Positions 1 through 7,040 of a stretch of DNA of 49,791 bases are shown piece after piece. The translations under genes were made by a program, and so were the position numbers. The stretch covers positions 1 through 49,791 of IMG/VR virus record IMGVR_UViG_3300033148_002914; one strand, written 5' to 3'. The notes under the pieces were generated by a model that saw nothing but the letters and a program-made list of their open reading frames with translations, was not told the origin of the DNA and searched no databases. The stretch is from a virus. Position 1 is the first letter of the stretch, and each line of letters begins with the position of its first letter.

Positions 1-45
1 GCCGACGCTACTGCTGCGCTGGCCAGGGAGAACGACGATGGCTGA
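1..45 (+). CDS. C-terminal end of an upstream gene (partial)
   Basis: Frame 1 is open from the window edge and ends with TGA at 43-45, overlapping the ATG of the next gene by eight bases. Such overlaps are typical of this genome, so this is probably the last 14 codons of an upstream gene. Too little remains to name it. Confidence 0.4.
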   Translation, partial: ADATAALARENDDG

Positions 46-472
46 CGACGATTATGCTGAAAGGCTGGCCCGAGGTGAGCCCAGAGCCGTGCTCCACGCC
101 TACGGACACCCCGGAGCCTACGAGCGAGTGACCGCCGAGCGCGACGCGGCGAGAGACCAGCTCGCCGGCCTCCTCGCCATCATCCACCGCGACGGTGGCC
201 AGCACCAGGCCCAACATGGCACGCAGCAGGCCGTGCTCGATGCCGTGGAGGTTGTGTTGGCCGAGCGCGGCGAGGCCCGTGACGGTGCCTCCTGGCCACA
301 GGGTGGGCGCTGGACGAGGGAGCCGGCGGAGGTGGGGGGGCTGTATGTCGTACACGGCTGGGCTGGCTTGAGACTGCAAACTCTGCGCAGCGGGGTACAT
401 TCCCTCGATGACGAGGATCATCGCTGGAGCACACCCCTGCCACCCATGCCGCCTGTGCCGGAGGAGTCATGA
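38..472 (+). CDS. Hypothetical protein, 144 aa
   Basis: I do not recognise this protein. An AGGGAG ribosome site at 26-31 supports the ATG at 38, although the frame stays open to the window edge. Residues about 28-50 are rich in Glu, Arg and Ala and could form a short coiled coil. The stop overlaps the next ATG (ATGA). It belongs to the tightly coupled run of small genes that fills the first 12 kb. Confidence 0.7.
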   Translation: MADDDYAERLARGEPRAVLHAYGHPGAYERVTAERDAARDQLAGLLAIIHRDGGQHQAQHGTQQAVLDAVEVVLAERGEARDGASWPQGGRWTREPAEVGGLYVVHGWAGLRLQTLRSGVHSLDDEDHRWSTPLPPMPPVPEES

Positions 473-729
473 CACGGCGTGAGGCCCGCAGGGTGGCGTG
501 CCTGATTGCGGCTACCCAAGTGTCTGGCTACCTCGACGCCGGAAGCATTATGGGCATGGACGCCCACGTCGGAGATCACGCGGTGAGCCTCGTTGAGGAG
601 GAGCTGACTACACTCGCGGATCGGCTCGACGAACGCGGGCGCCGAGAGGATGGGGCTGTCGTGTCGTTGGGGGACGCGCTCCGAGTGGCTGGCGTCTCTG
701 CCAGACCACCCGTGCCAGAGGGGGAGTGA
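469..729 (+). CDS. Hypothetical protein, 86 aa
   Basis: The ATG overlaps the TGA of the preceding gene, which indicates translational coupling. The product looks helical, with an acidic middle (EEELTTLADRLDERGRRED) and no signal peptide or cysteine motif. I do not recognise the family. Confidence 0.65.
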   Translation: MTRREARRVACLIAATQVSGYLDAGSIMGMDAHVGDHAVSLVEEELTTLADRLDERGRREDGAVVSLGDALRVAGVSARPPVPEGE

Positions 730-744
730 TAGAGGGGGAGAGCG

Positions 745-1017
745 ATGAGTGATCGCTACATCACGGTCGAGTGGTTTGGCCAAGGTTACGTGACTCGGAT
801 CATCCATGCTTCAGATGCCATCCCGAAAGCTGAGGTTCGTCGACTAGTTGGGCAGCTTGGAGGGCACGCTCCTGGACGCTACGTGTGGCGTGGCTGCCTT
901 GTGTCATGGGGCGATTCTGGCGTCGACTCACAGGGGGAGACGTGGAGCAGGTGTAGTTCGTGCTGGGAGGGTGCTTGGCGTCCATCGAAGGTGGCCATGC
1001 CCGTCCATCGAAGGTAG
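745..1017 (+). CDS. Hypothetical protein, 90 aa, ending in a duplicated segment
   Basis: A purine-rich site (GAGGGGGAGAG) precedes the ATG at 745. The product is unrecognised and Trp-rich. Its last codons lie in a 23-bp direct duplication (980-1025), and the stop TAG (1015-1017) falls at the single base difference between the two copies. The C-terminus may therefore have been reshaped recently. Confidence 0.6.
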   Translation: MSDRYITVEWFGQGYVTRIIHASDAIPKAEVRRLVGQLGGHAPGRYVWRGCLVSWGDSGVDSQGETWSRCSSCWEGAWRPSKVAMPVHRR

Positions 1018-1025
1018 CCATGCCC
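980..1025 (+). repeat. 23-bp tandem duplication
   Basis: Two adjacent 23-base copies (980-1002 and 1003-1025) differ by one base, G to A at the 14th position. Because 23 is not a multiple of three, the second copy is read in another frame, and the substitution forms the TAG that ends the 745-1017 gene. Confidence 0.9.
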
Positions 1026-1039
1026 GTGTCGGAGGACCC

Positions 1040-1399
1040 ATGACGGTGATGAAGGACATGCTCGACATCGACGATAGCCACGATGGGAGAGCCATCGCCA
1101 TCGGGTGGTTCAACACAGATGAGGGGCTCGAAGGAGACCTTCATCTTGGGGAGAGCTTCAATGGTGATGGTGGAGATGACGACGTAGAGCATGGGACTGT
1201 CAGCGATGCTGTGAGGTCGCTGGCTGATGAGGTCAAGGGTGGTTGGGAGTTCGCTTGGTGGTCGATGAAAACGGCAACGGTGGCCCTTTCTGTGGCGCGG
1301 GCCAGGTTGCGAGAAGTTCGGTCCAGAAAGTCCCCATTGAAGGGCTGGGAAAGACAAGCATTGGAGGCGGGGTGGAAGCCGCCGAAGGGACGCTTATGA
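1040..1399 (+). CDS. Hypothetical protein, 119 aa
   Basis: The frame is open from 848, but GGAGG at 1031-1035 places the start at ATG 1040 and removes overlap with the previous gene. The N-terminal half is acidic (MKDMLDIDD and a Gly/Asp run). The C-terminal third is basic with Trp residues and ends PPKGRL. The stop overlaps the next ATG. Family unknown. Confidence 0.65.
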   Translation: MTVMKDMLDIDDSHDGRAIAIGWFNTDEGLEGDLHLGESFNGDGGDDDVEHGTVSDAVRSLADEVKGGWEFAWWSMKTATVALSVARARLREVRSRKSPLKGWERQALEAGWKPPKGRL

Positions 1400-1692
1400 C
1401 CCCGACAAGGAAGCGAGCCCTGAGGATTTTGCGGGAGTTCCCTGGCCTTACCCCGAGGGCCTTCGGCAAGCTGATGTGGCCCGACAATCCGAATTGGAGC
1501 GCCCACACGAAGTGCGGCCCGAGAGGCACGAGCTACGGGGGCGGCATGAACCTGGCGGCCGGTGGTTTCCTCGGGAGGCTTCGTATGGATGGGCTCGTTG
1601 AGGTTCACCACGACCGCCACGGTATCTCGTCGCATCGTCTGTCCACGAGGGGGTGCCAGGCTCTCGAAGAGGAGTCAGAACATGAAGGATGA
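1396..1692 (+). CDS. Small helix-turn-helix-like protein, 98 aa
   Basis: The start at ATG 1396 overlaps the upstream TGA; the frame is open from 1243, but upstream starts would run deep into the previous gene. The order is a basic helix, LTPRAFGKLMW, a Gly-rich stretch, then FLGRLRMDGLVEVHHDRHG followed by a SSHRLSTRG strand. That layout resembles a winged helix with recognition helix and wing, as in small phage transcription factors. Function is inferred from this pattern only. Confidence 0.6.
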   Translation: MTPTRKRALRILREFPGLTPRAFGKLMWPDNPNWSAHTKCGPRGTSYGGGMNLAAGGFLGRLRMDGLVEVHHDRHGISSHRLSTRGCQALEEESEHEG

Positions 1693-1882
1693 CAGAGACG
1701 GTGAGATCATCCATCGCGACCCTGATGGGAGACGATACGTGCTCGACGAGAACGGCAATCGTCGTCCTCCTATGCAGTCGGAGCCCGTGCCGTGCAAGAG
1801 CGGGTTTCTGACCTTCGACGATAGCGAGGGTCACTGCCCGCTTTGCGGACAGTTGACTTGTCGAGGTGGGTGCTTCCGATGA
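1682..1882 (+). CDS. Small Cys-rich protein, 66 aa
   Basis: The ATG at 1682 lies inside the end of the preceding gene (11-base overlap). The last 20 residues hold CPLCGQLTCRGGC, enough cysteines to bind one metal ion. The N-terminal half is charged and hydrophilic. The stop overlaps the next ATG. No family recognised; it is one of several small putative metal-binding proteins here. Confidence 0.6.
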   Translation: MKDDRDGEIIHRDPDGRRYVLDENGNRRPPMQSEPVPCKSGFLTFDDSEGHCPLCGQLTCRGGCFR

Positions 1883-2124
1883 GTTGGAGCATGGCTGGAA
1901 AGATGTTCAGTGTGTGGCTGGGCAGCTTCTTTCGGTACTGGCGTTGGGGGCGCCGGCTTGCTGGTGGTCGGTGGGAGCGGTGGTATGTGGATTTCCCGGT
2001 GTGCATGGACTCCTGGTACCGCGTCACCGTTCCAGAGGGTCGACCCTCCATGTTGTGTCGAGGGACGCCGACGGTCGAGGATTACACGGACGGACCATCT
2101 CGTGGAGGGGGGCCATACCGATGA
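1879..2124 (+). CDS. Hypothetical basic/aromatic protein, 81 aa
   Basis: ATG 1879 overlaps the upstream TGA. The N-terminus is hydrophobic and aromatic (MFSVWLGSFFRYWRW), then Arg-rich. It could be membrane-associated, but the hydrophobic stretch is short for a transmembrane helix. Family unknown. Confidence 0.5.
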   Translation: MSWSMAGKMFSVWLGSFFRYWRWGRRLAGGRWERWYVDFPVCMDSWYRVTVPEGRPSMLCRGTPTVEDYTDGPSRGGGPYR

Positions 2125-2267
2125 TTCGATGGCTGAAACGGATGTTCTGCCGCATTGGGTGGCACAAGGTCTCGGGCTACACAGGGTTCGACGGCTGCTC
2201 TGCTCGTGCGAGGTGTGATTGGTGCGGGTACGAGGGCCTCATCGACGGTCAGGGGAATCTGTTTTGA
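2121..2267 (+). CDS. Small zinc-ribbon protein resembling DUF1660, 48 aa
   Basis: ATG 2121 overlaps the previous TGA. The order is a basic helix ending MFCRIGWHK, a Gly/Phe stretch, then CDWCGYEG. A Cys and His near the N-terminus plus a distal C-x2-C is the pattern of small phage DUF1660-like proteins. It probably binds one zinc ion. Biological role unknown. Confidence 0.6.
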   Translation: MIRWLKRMFCRIGWHKVSGYTGFDGCSARARCDWCGYEGLIDGQGNLF

Positions 2268-2608
2268 GCACCAACTACTACCTGCGGCGGCACGTCTACA
2301 TGGGCCACAAGGACCCCAGCGACGACAAGTTCGCGCCTCTTGCTCCTGAGCATCCGGCCCGGCGCGCTTTCGAGGAAGACACTCCCTACGTCCACGTCTG
2401 CAAGGCCGCCAACGGGCTCCTGTGGGCCATGGAGCCAAAGCACGTCTGGAGTTTGGCCAAGTCCTTCTACGAAGAGCCCATTGACCCTCTTGGGCGTCCC
2501 TTCGTGGATGGGTACGGCAACACCTACACGGGCCGGGAGTTCCTCGCCAAGGTCGACGAATACTCCGAGGACGACTGGGTGATGAAGCTCGGGGAGAGGT
2601 TCTGCTGA
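2264..2608 (+). CDS. Phage protein with MSTNYYL start, 114 aa, TTG start
   Basis: I place the start at TTG 2264, eight bases after an AGGGGA site and overlapping the upstream TGA. This gives an N-terminus of Ser-Thr-Asn-Tyr-Tyr-Leu, which I recall from a common family of small phage proteins of unknown function. A segment around HVCKAANGLLWAMEP and a later GREFLAKVDEY also fit that family. The usual N-terminal Cys pair is not evident, so it may be a diverged member. Confidence 0.6.
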   Translation: MSTNYYLRRHVYMGHKDPSDDKFAPLAPEHPARRAFEEDTPYVHVCKAANGLLWAMEPKHVWSLAKSFYEEPIDPLGRPFVDGYGNTYTGREFLAKVDEYSEDDWVMKLGERFC

Positions 2609-2658
2609 TGGTATTCGATGGTCGCAAGTTCATCCGGGATTTGATGGGGAAGGAGTAG
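2608..2658 (+). CDS. Possible 16-residue minigene
   Basis: ATG 2608 shares its first base with the preceding TGA and reads 16 codons (MVFDGRKFIRDLMGKE) to TAG. It ends just before the AGGAG ribosome site of the next gene. It may be a real small peptide or a coupling device that carries ribosomes across the junction. Confidence 0.35.
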   Translation: MVFDGRKFIRDLMGKE

Positions 2659-2661
2659 GAG

Positions 2662-3030
2662 ATGCTGAGGATTTACGGAGAAAGTGATGATCTCGTCTAC
2701 GTGGAAGGTATCGGCGAGATGGTTCAGTTCTGCCCGACCTGCAAGCGGGAGCTAGACCGAACATCCGAGGCTGTTGTCGGAGAGGATTCCGAGGAGTTCG
2801 GATCAGACAACCTCAAGGTCATCATTGGTGACGACAAAGGTGGCGTGGTCGTCATCATGCGGTTCGGCAGCCATGCGAAGTACGGCCCGTGGTCGGCAGA
2901 GATCCTCGTTGTCGACGAGGACGTTCCCATCCCGTGGCCCGTGACGGTGAAGGACAGGAAGCATTCGGTTCTCGTCGAGATCGATGCTCCCAACGGGACT
3001 CCTCTGAAGTGGGCGAGAGTCGAGGACTAG
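2662..3030 (+). CDS. Hypothetical phage protein, 122 aa, with CPTC motif
   Basis: A GGAG site precedes ATG 2662. The protein starts MLRIYGESDDLVYVEG, a beta-rich opening I associate with small phage proteins of unknown function. It has one CPTC pair near residue 24 and alternating hydrophobic strands after it. No catalytic residues are apparent. Confidence 0.65.
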   Translation: MLRIYGESDDLVYVEGIGEMVQFCPTCKRELDRTSEAVVGEDSEEFGSDNLKVIIGDDKGGVVVIMRFGSHAKYGPWSAEILVVDEDVPIPWPVTVKDRKHSVLVEIDAPNGTPLKWARVED

Positions 3031-3031
3031 C

Positions 3032-3574
3032 GTGCCGCTGACCTGGGAAGAGGCCAAGAGCTTGCTGGGGGAGTACCGGGCCTATCTCATCGAACGTGGT
3101 CGATACGAGGCCGCGCGCATTGTTTCTCGTGATGGAGAGGTTCATATCCGACAGATCAGGAAGGTGATGAATCGGGAGGGTCTTCTTCACCCTGATGTTG
3201 ACGAGCGATGGATGGGGGTGGTGTTTCCAGGTGGTCTGTTTGAACCAACCGGAGAGTGGGTTTTGGCTGGAGATGCTTCGCCTCGCACGCGGCCCGGCGG
3301 GGGCGGGAGCGGGATGCCACGCCAGGTGAAGGTTTGGAGGCTCAAGTCGGGAGTGATGGAACCACCGATGCCAGAAGACGTATTGAAACCTGGGCTCCTC
3401 GAAGAGGCCATTGGGCCATCGCAGCCCACGAGGGATGAGTTTCGGGAGGCCCTTTCGGACATTCGCAAGATGTACGAGGCGGCCAAAGGTGCCGGGTTCA
3501 AGCACGCGCACAAGGGGGCTGGCCTGAAGCTCGCGAAGTGGATGCGTTACATGGCCGAGGAGGGGGGTTCTTGA
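3032..3574 (+). CDS. Hypothetical protein, 180 aa, GTG start
   Basis: Translation probably starts at GTG 3032, one base after the previous stop. Residues 5-60 form two charged helices with a possible helix-turn-helix (HIRQIRKVMNREGLLHPDV), followed by a Gly/Pro-rich linker near residue 90. The C-terminus is helical and basic. The stop overlaps the next ATG (TGATG). Family unknown. Confidence 0.6.
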   Translation: MPLTWEEAKSLLGEYRAYLIERGRYEAARIVSRDGEVHIRQIRKVMNREGLLHPDVDERWMGVVFPGGLFEPTGEWVLAGDASPRTRPGGGGSGMPRQVKVWRLKSGVMEPPMPEDVLKPGLLEEAIGPSQPTRDEFREALSDIRKMYEAAKGAGFKHAHKGAGLKLAKWMRYMAEEGGS

Positions 3575-3921
3575 TGCGGATCATGACCGTCGGAGGCATC
3601 GTCCAGACCGAAGGGCCGGTACATTCAAGGGTGGCTGACTTCGAGGTGAAGGACGGGGAGATTACCTTCCATGAGGGTCATTTCCACTGTGGTGATGTGG
3701 TCCAGTTGTTCGAGGTCGCGGACATCTGCATGAAGCGCATCGTGTGGGAGGTGCGTCCGAGCGAGGGCTTCAAGAAGGCGTGGGAGGAGGAACACGGTGA
3801 GGTCTTTGATCTCGAAAGGAACGGCTACGGGGTGAAGCTCATGCTCAGGGTGGACCAGGCCACTCTCGTGGAGATAGAGCAGGACATCGACCGTGTGGAT
3901 ACCCATCGCCACGGTCGATAA
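3574..3921 (+). CDS. Hypothetical protein, 115 aa
   Basis: The start at ATG 3574 is chosen because it overlaps the upstream TGA; the frame is open from 3538. The first 60 residues are beta-rich with a His cluster (FHEGHFHCGD). The rest is mixed and charged. Nothing identifies a family. Confidence 0.6.
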   Translation: MRIMTVGGIVQTEGPVHSRVADFEVKDGEITFHEGHFHCGDVVQLFEVADICMKRIVWEVRPSEGFKKAWEEEHGEVFDLERNGYGVKLMLRVDQATLVEIEQDIDRVDTHRHGR

Positions 3922-4087
3922 GGACGGCTGGTACGTGGCTCGCTACGCCACTCCTGACCAGCCGTACAGGGTCATTCGTGTTCGAGCCGGCAAGAAGAGG
4001 TCGAGGCGCTACAGCCATCGGGTGGCGATGGAGGTGTGGTCGGTGCCCGTGGACGACTTTGAGGATGGAGGACGAGATGAGTCATGA
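3893..4087 (+). CDS. Hypothetical basic protein, 64 aa, GTG start
   Basis: The GTG at 3893 starts a frame that overlaps the preceding gene by 29 bases and the next by 11. The product is beta-like at the start (WIPIATVDKDGWYVARY), basic in the middle (AGKKRSRRYSHR) and acidic at the end. Function unknown. Confidence 0.5.
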   Translation: MWIPIATVDKDGWYVARYATPDQPYRVIRVRAGKKRSRRYSHRVAMEVWSVPVDDFEDGGRDES

Positions 4088-4535
4088 CTACGATCCGAGC
4101 TTCGAGCCGCCGGAGCAGTGGTACGGGGAGTGTCGCAGCGAGACCCAGGCGCCTGACGGCAGGTGGGTCGACGGCAGGTGGGTCGGAAGTGACCCGCTTC
4201 CGTTCTGCGATGGGGCAGCCGTTCGCTTTGCGCGCCGCGTCAAAGACAAGGCTTCCTTCCACCTCTTCATGGCCAACACGTTCCTCCGTCACACGTTGCC
4301 GGACAAGATCGCCATGCAGGTGGCGTGGTGGTTGCCCAGGGAGGTGGCGTTGTGGGCCTACATCCGGGTCATGGCGCACGCAACGCAGGGGCCTTATGGG
4401 AACCAGCATGTCGATGACGTGCGCTACAGCGACGCCTACAAGCGGTGGGAGAAGGGTCCCCACGATGAGCACTCGGAGGTTGACATTGCCATGGACCTTT
4501 ACGAGGAGGTGATGAAGTCCTCTGAGCCTGCTTGA
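4077..4535 (+). CDS. Hypothetical protein, 152 aa
   Basis: The start at ATG 4077 follows a GGAGGACGAG ribosome site; the frame is open from 3978. DGRWV is repeated in tandem at residues 27-36. A central hydrophobic helical part (LPDKIAMQVAWWLPREVALW) is followed by an acidic end. The stop region also holds the -35 box of the next promoter. Family unknown. Confidence 0.6.
   Translation: MSHDYDPSFEPPEQWYGECRSETQAPDGRWVDGRWVGSDPLPFCDGAAVRFARRVKDKASFHLFMANTFLRHTLPDKIAMQVAWWLPREVALWAYIRVMAHATQGPYGNQHVDDVRYSDAYKRWEKGPHDEHSEVDIAMDLYEEVMKSSEPA
4155..4184 (+). repeat. 15-bp tandem repeat inside a gene
   Basis: Two perfect 15-base units encode the repeated DGRWV in the 4077-4535 gene. The unit is a multiple of three, so the frame is kept. 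Confidence 0.9.
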
Positions 4536-4559
4536 CTGACGACGCTTGTGCGATATATT
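4532..4559 (+). promoter_or_regulatory. Promoter, TTGACT-16-TATATT
   Basis: The -35 box TTGACT (4532-4537) and -10 box TATATT (4554-4559) are 16 bases apart. The -35 box contains the stop codon of the upstream gene. The likely +1 lies within about three bases of ATG 4569, which predicts a leaderless or nearly leaderless mRNA. Nearly the same sequence recurs at 9550-9577. Confidence 0.75.
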
Positions 4560-4568
4560 GAGGCGACA

Positions 4569-5180
4569 ATGGCTGAGAAGCGCATCCCTATGATGGACCT
4601 CCGGCGTTATCTTTCCGCGGTGGTCGAGCGCGTCTACCGTGGGCGCGACCGTTTTATCATCATCCAGCGGCAGGGCAAGGACGTGGCGGCGCTCGTCAGC
4701 CTCGAAGACCTCCGGCGTCTTCAGGCCCTTGAAGTCGAGGAGGGGTGCCAGTTTTTCGGGATAAGGAAGCCGCCGCCGTCCGAGCAGCGTGTCGAGCTTT
4801 GCTTTCGGTTTCGGGTCAAGCCGCGCGACACCACTGTTCTGGAGCCCGCGCTCGTCGAGTGGTGGAACATCGCCGAGAAATCCATCGATCCGGGGGTGCC
4901 ACCATCTGGCATCTTGCCTGCGGCGAGGCTCACCATCGAGGAGGAGCCGAACGCCGCCGGTAATCCCGGTGGGGACTTCAGGAAGAGGTACGTTGTCGTT
5001 GGCATCGAGGTGCTGAAGTTGGACAGCGGCGATGGCATGGTCATCGTCGAGCAGCATGATGACGAGATGGGTAATAGCGTGACGCTCTGCGGGACCTGTT
5101 TGACGCTTGAAGGGTCCGGAATCGAAGGGGGAGGCGTCTACTTTGATCTCGTGGCCCGGGAGACGAGGGAGATCTGCTGA
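4569..5180 (+). CDS. Phd/YefM antitoxin-like domain fused to an unknown C-terminal domain, 203 aa
   Basis: I start at ATG 4569 because the promoter box ends nine bases before it; an in-frame ATG at 4548 lies inside the promoter spacer. Residues about 5-45 match the Phd/YefM antitoxin fold, with a DLRRYLSAVVERV helix, a FIIIQRQGKDVAALVSLEDL strand-and-helix segment, then RRLQALE. Known Phd proteins bind DNA as dimers and neutralise a Doc or RelE-type toxin. No toxin gene follows; instead about 150 unrecognised residues are fused. It could be an orphan antitoxin blocking a host toxin, or simply a phage repressor. Confidence 0.7.
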   Translation: MAEKRIPMMDLRRYLSAVVERVYRGRDRFIIIQRQGKDVAALVSLEDLRRLQALEVEEGCQFFGIRKPPPSEQRVELCFRFRVKPRDTTVLEPALVEWWNIAEKSIDPGVPPSGILPAARLTIEEEPNAAGNPGGDFRKRYVVVGIEVLKLDSGDGMVIVEQHDDEMGNSVTLCGTCLTLEGSGIEGGGVYFDLVARETREIC

Positions 5181-5458
5181 TGGATGTAACTCGCAGATCG
5201 TTCATGAGTTTCCTGGCGGCAGCGGGTGTGGTTCTTGGGCTGCCTGTGGTGGCTCGTGAGGAGTCCTCTCCGGACGCTCCGGCTGTGCCGCAGGGAGACG
5301 AGCCAGTCGCCATCTTCATCAATGGCTTGATGCAGGAACCTGGGCACGACTACGTGATCTCCGACAGCAGAAGGGCCATTGTCTTCGATATGCCGACGAG
5401 GCCGGGCGACGTTGTGATGATTCAGTTCGAGGACCGGCTTGAAGGATACAAGAGGTAG
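5180..5458 (+). CDS. Tat-signal protein with an NG-DY beta domain, 92 aa
   Basis: ATG 5180 overlaps the upstream TGA. The N-terminus is a clear twin-arginine signal: TRRSFM followed by a hydrophobic core (FLAAAGVVLGLPVVA) and a likely cleavage after VVA near residue 25. The mature part reads AIFINGLMQEPGHDYVIS, then a strand and PTRPGDVVMIQF. This NG-x-DY-x-GD pattern also ends the virion protein at 44223-44906. I infer folding in the host cytoplasm and export by Tat, perhaps to alter the cell surface. Short phage proteins with Tat signals are unusual. Confidence 0.7.
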   Translation: MDVTRRSFMSFLAAAGVVLGLPVVAREESSPDAPAVPQGDEPVAIFINGLMQEPGHDYVISDSRRAIVFDMPTRPGDVVMIQFEDRLEGYKR

Positions 5459-5461
5459 ACC

Positions 5462-5866
5462 ATGGGCAGGATGAGCACCATGAGGGAGTGCGACTGCGGC
5501 GCCTATCGCCTCGCCGAGAAGGTCGACGGCGAGTGGGTGTGGGCTGCCGGCTGCAAGGCCTGCGACAAGATCGAACGTCAGCGGATTCTTCTCGAAGGCG
5601 GCGTCAGAGTCTACCGCGGCGAGAGTCCCGAGAGACTTCGTGAGCGCGTGGAGACGGCCGAGTGCGAGGTCGAGAACCTTCGGCGTCAGGAGAAGGAGCA
5701 CGCCAAGAAGGTTCGGCGTGCCTTCAGATTTTGCCCACATTCGGGTGGGTCCATTCCTGACGATTGCCCATACGAGGACGAGGAGCACGACTTGGAGGTC
5801 AAGTTCTTTGACGATGAAGAGTGCGATTGTCCGGCTTGCACGGCGCGGCGTTTGAGGGTGAACTGA
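5462..5866 (+). CDS. Cys-rich protein with coiled coil, 134 aa
   Basis: An AGAGG site precedes ATG 5462; in-frame ATGs at 5471 and 5480 are alternatives. Cysteines group at the N-terminus (CDCGAY, then CKAC) and the C-terminus (CDCPAC). A charged helix (about residues 58-85) lies between, probably a coiled coil. This suggests two metal sites joined by a helical spacer. Family unknown. Confidence 0.65.
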   Translation: MGRMSTMRECDCGAYRLAEKVDGEWVWAAGCKACDKIERQRILLEGGVRVYRGESPERLRERVETAECEVENLRRQEKEHAKKVRRAFRFCPHSGGSIPDDCPYEDEEHDLEVKFFDDEECDCPACTARRLRVN

Positions 5867-5994
5867 TGACCGACGAAATTCCAATCCTGCTGGTCTGCGA
5901 GCACTGCCACTACACGGTGACCAGGGGTGAGCGTGTTGTCGTGGGAACGAAGGGTGTCATCCATTTGCGGGAATCGCCACAAGACCATGGGTGA
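5866..5994 (+). CDS. Small zinc-finger-like protein, 42 aa
   Basis: ATG 5866 overlaps the previous TGA. The 42-residue product has CEHCHY near residue 11 and a His near residue 33, a minimal metal-binding layout. Start coupling and an eight-base overlap with the next gene support it as real despite its size. Confidence 0.55.
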   Translation: MTDEIPILLVCEHCHYTVTRGERVVVGTKGVIHLRESPQDHG

Positions 5995-6181
5995 TTGGCA
6001 GTGCAAGGCCCTTGATGCGCTGCATGAGGACGGCGACGTGAAGAAGAACACCTGCATTCGGTATTGGCTCGCCCGGACCTCGTGGATCACCGCATTCATC
6101 GGCGAGGGTGCGGCTGACGGATGCCCAGCGTGGACACTAATCTCTCCGGAGAATCTGAGCCCGAGGACCCCTGATGGCTGA
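5987..6181 (+). CDS. Hypothetical protein, 64 aa
   Basis: The start at ATG 5987 gives an eight-base overlap with the preceding gene, matching the overlap at its own end. The helix MGDWQCKALDALHEDGDVKK is followed by a Trp/Tyr-rich stretch. No family recognised. Confidence 0.5.
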   Translation: MGDWQCKALDALHEDGDVKKNTCIRYWLARTSWITAFIGEGAADGCPAWTLISPENLSPRTPDG

Positions 6182-6401
6182 CGGAAGCTACTACCGACAA
6201 TGCACCCTGAAGAATGGAACCGCGAAGACGACCTCGTGGCTCCCGGAGAAGTTCGCGCAGAAGGGTCGAGGCGTCAGCCTCAAGAAGGAAGACGGCACCT
6301 GGGATGATGGGTGGTTTGTCGTCGGGGTTGGCACGAGGCTGCGCGCTGACCAGCTTCACGAGCGGGAGTACCTCAAGCACCGAAGTATGACGGACATCTG
6401 A
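6174..6401 (+). CDS. Hypothetical phage protein, 75 aa
   Basis: ATG 6174 overlaps the previous gene by eight bases. The product is beta-rich (YYRQCTLKNG, then a GVSLKKEDGTWDDGWFVV hairpin), like small SH3-like phage proteins whose function is not known. Confidence 0.6.
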   Translation: MADGSYYRQCTLKNGTAKTTSWLPEKFAQKGRGVSLKKEDGTWDDGWFVVGVGTRLRADQLHEREYLKHRSMTDI

Positions 6402-6426
6402 GCAGCAGCAGCAGGAGGAGGAGACG

Positions 6427-6801
6427 ATGGGTGGTTACAGAGCAGCACCGCACCGTCCGATTGACGAGGTGGAGCGGGAGATGGCCGAGACCTTCGTCAG
6501 GTGCGAGATGCGCCTGGACCCGAAGCACGCCTCGCTTCTCTTGCCGGCTCCTATCGACCAGTCCATCAAGGCTCAGTACGGAATGGTGGAGGTCATCCAG
6601 AGCGCCATGCGTCTGTGGAGGAAGACGCTCCAGACGAAGGCGCTCAAGCGGGCCAGGTCGGACAGGGACGCCTACTTCTCGGACCTCGACGCGGCCGTCG
6701 ACGACATCAAGCCCGAGTTCTTCAAGGACGGTTCGCATGGTCACGGTTCCGAGGTGATTAGGCAGGCTGCCATCGAGGACACGAGGAAGAGGTACGGGTG
6801 A
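6427..6801 (+). CDS. Hypothetical helical protein, 124 aa
   Basis: A repetitive AGC/AGG leader (6402-6424) ends in a strong AGGAGGAGG ribosome site before ATG 6427. The product is almost entirely helical and charged, with a long amphipathic helix around VEVIQSAMRLWRKTLQTKAL and a basic end. Family unknown. Confidence 0.65.
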   Translation: MGGYRAAPHRPIDEVEREMAETFVRCEMRLDPKHASLLLPAPIDQSIKAQYGMVEVIQSAMRLWRKTLQTKALKRARSDRDAYFSDLDAAVDDIKPEFFKDGSHGHGSEVIRQAAIEDTRKRYG

Positions 6802-7031
6802 AGGCGCCTCTACCTTGGCCGCCACCGCCGGCACGACCGAATCCGGTTCGGCGCTTGTTTCACAGAGCCTACATCGCTCCAGGCGTTTGGATGGTAGCTG
6901 ACGATGGTGTGGTTGAGCTTCAACTCCCGATGGTCACCGATGGCGCTGACACCATGGACCAAGAGCGACGCCTGACCCCGCAGTCGCCTTTTGACCTAGA
7001 CTTCGACCCCCCGCCGATACTGCGGGAGTAG
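6798..7031 (+). CDS. Hypothetical Pro-rich protein, 77 aa, GTG start
   Basis: GTG 6798 overlaps the upstream TGA. The start is Pro-rich (PLPWPPPPARPNP), then come a short beta-like part and a Pro-rich acidic end. It looks disordered and may be a short binding peptide. Family unknown. Confidence 0.5.
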   Translation: MKAPLPWPPPPARPNPVRRLFHRAYIAPGVWMVADDGVVELQLPMVTDGADTMDQERRLTPQSPFDLDFDPPPILRE

Positions 7032-7040
7032 GAGAGCAGC

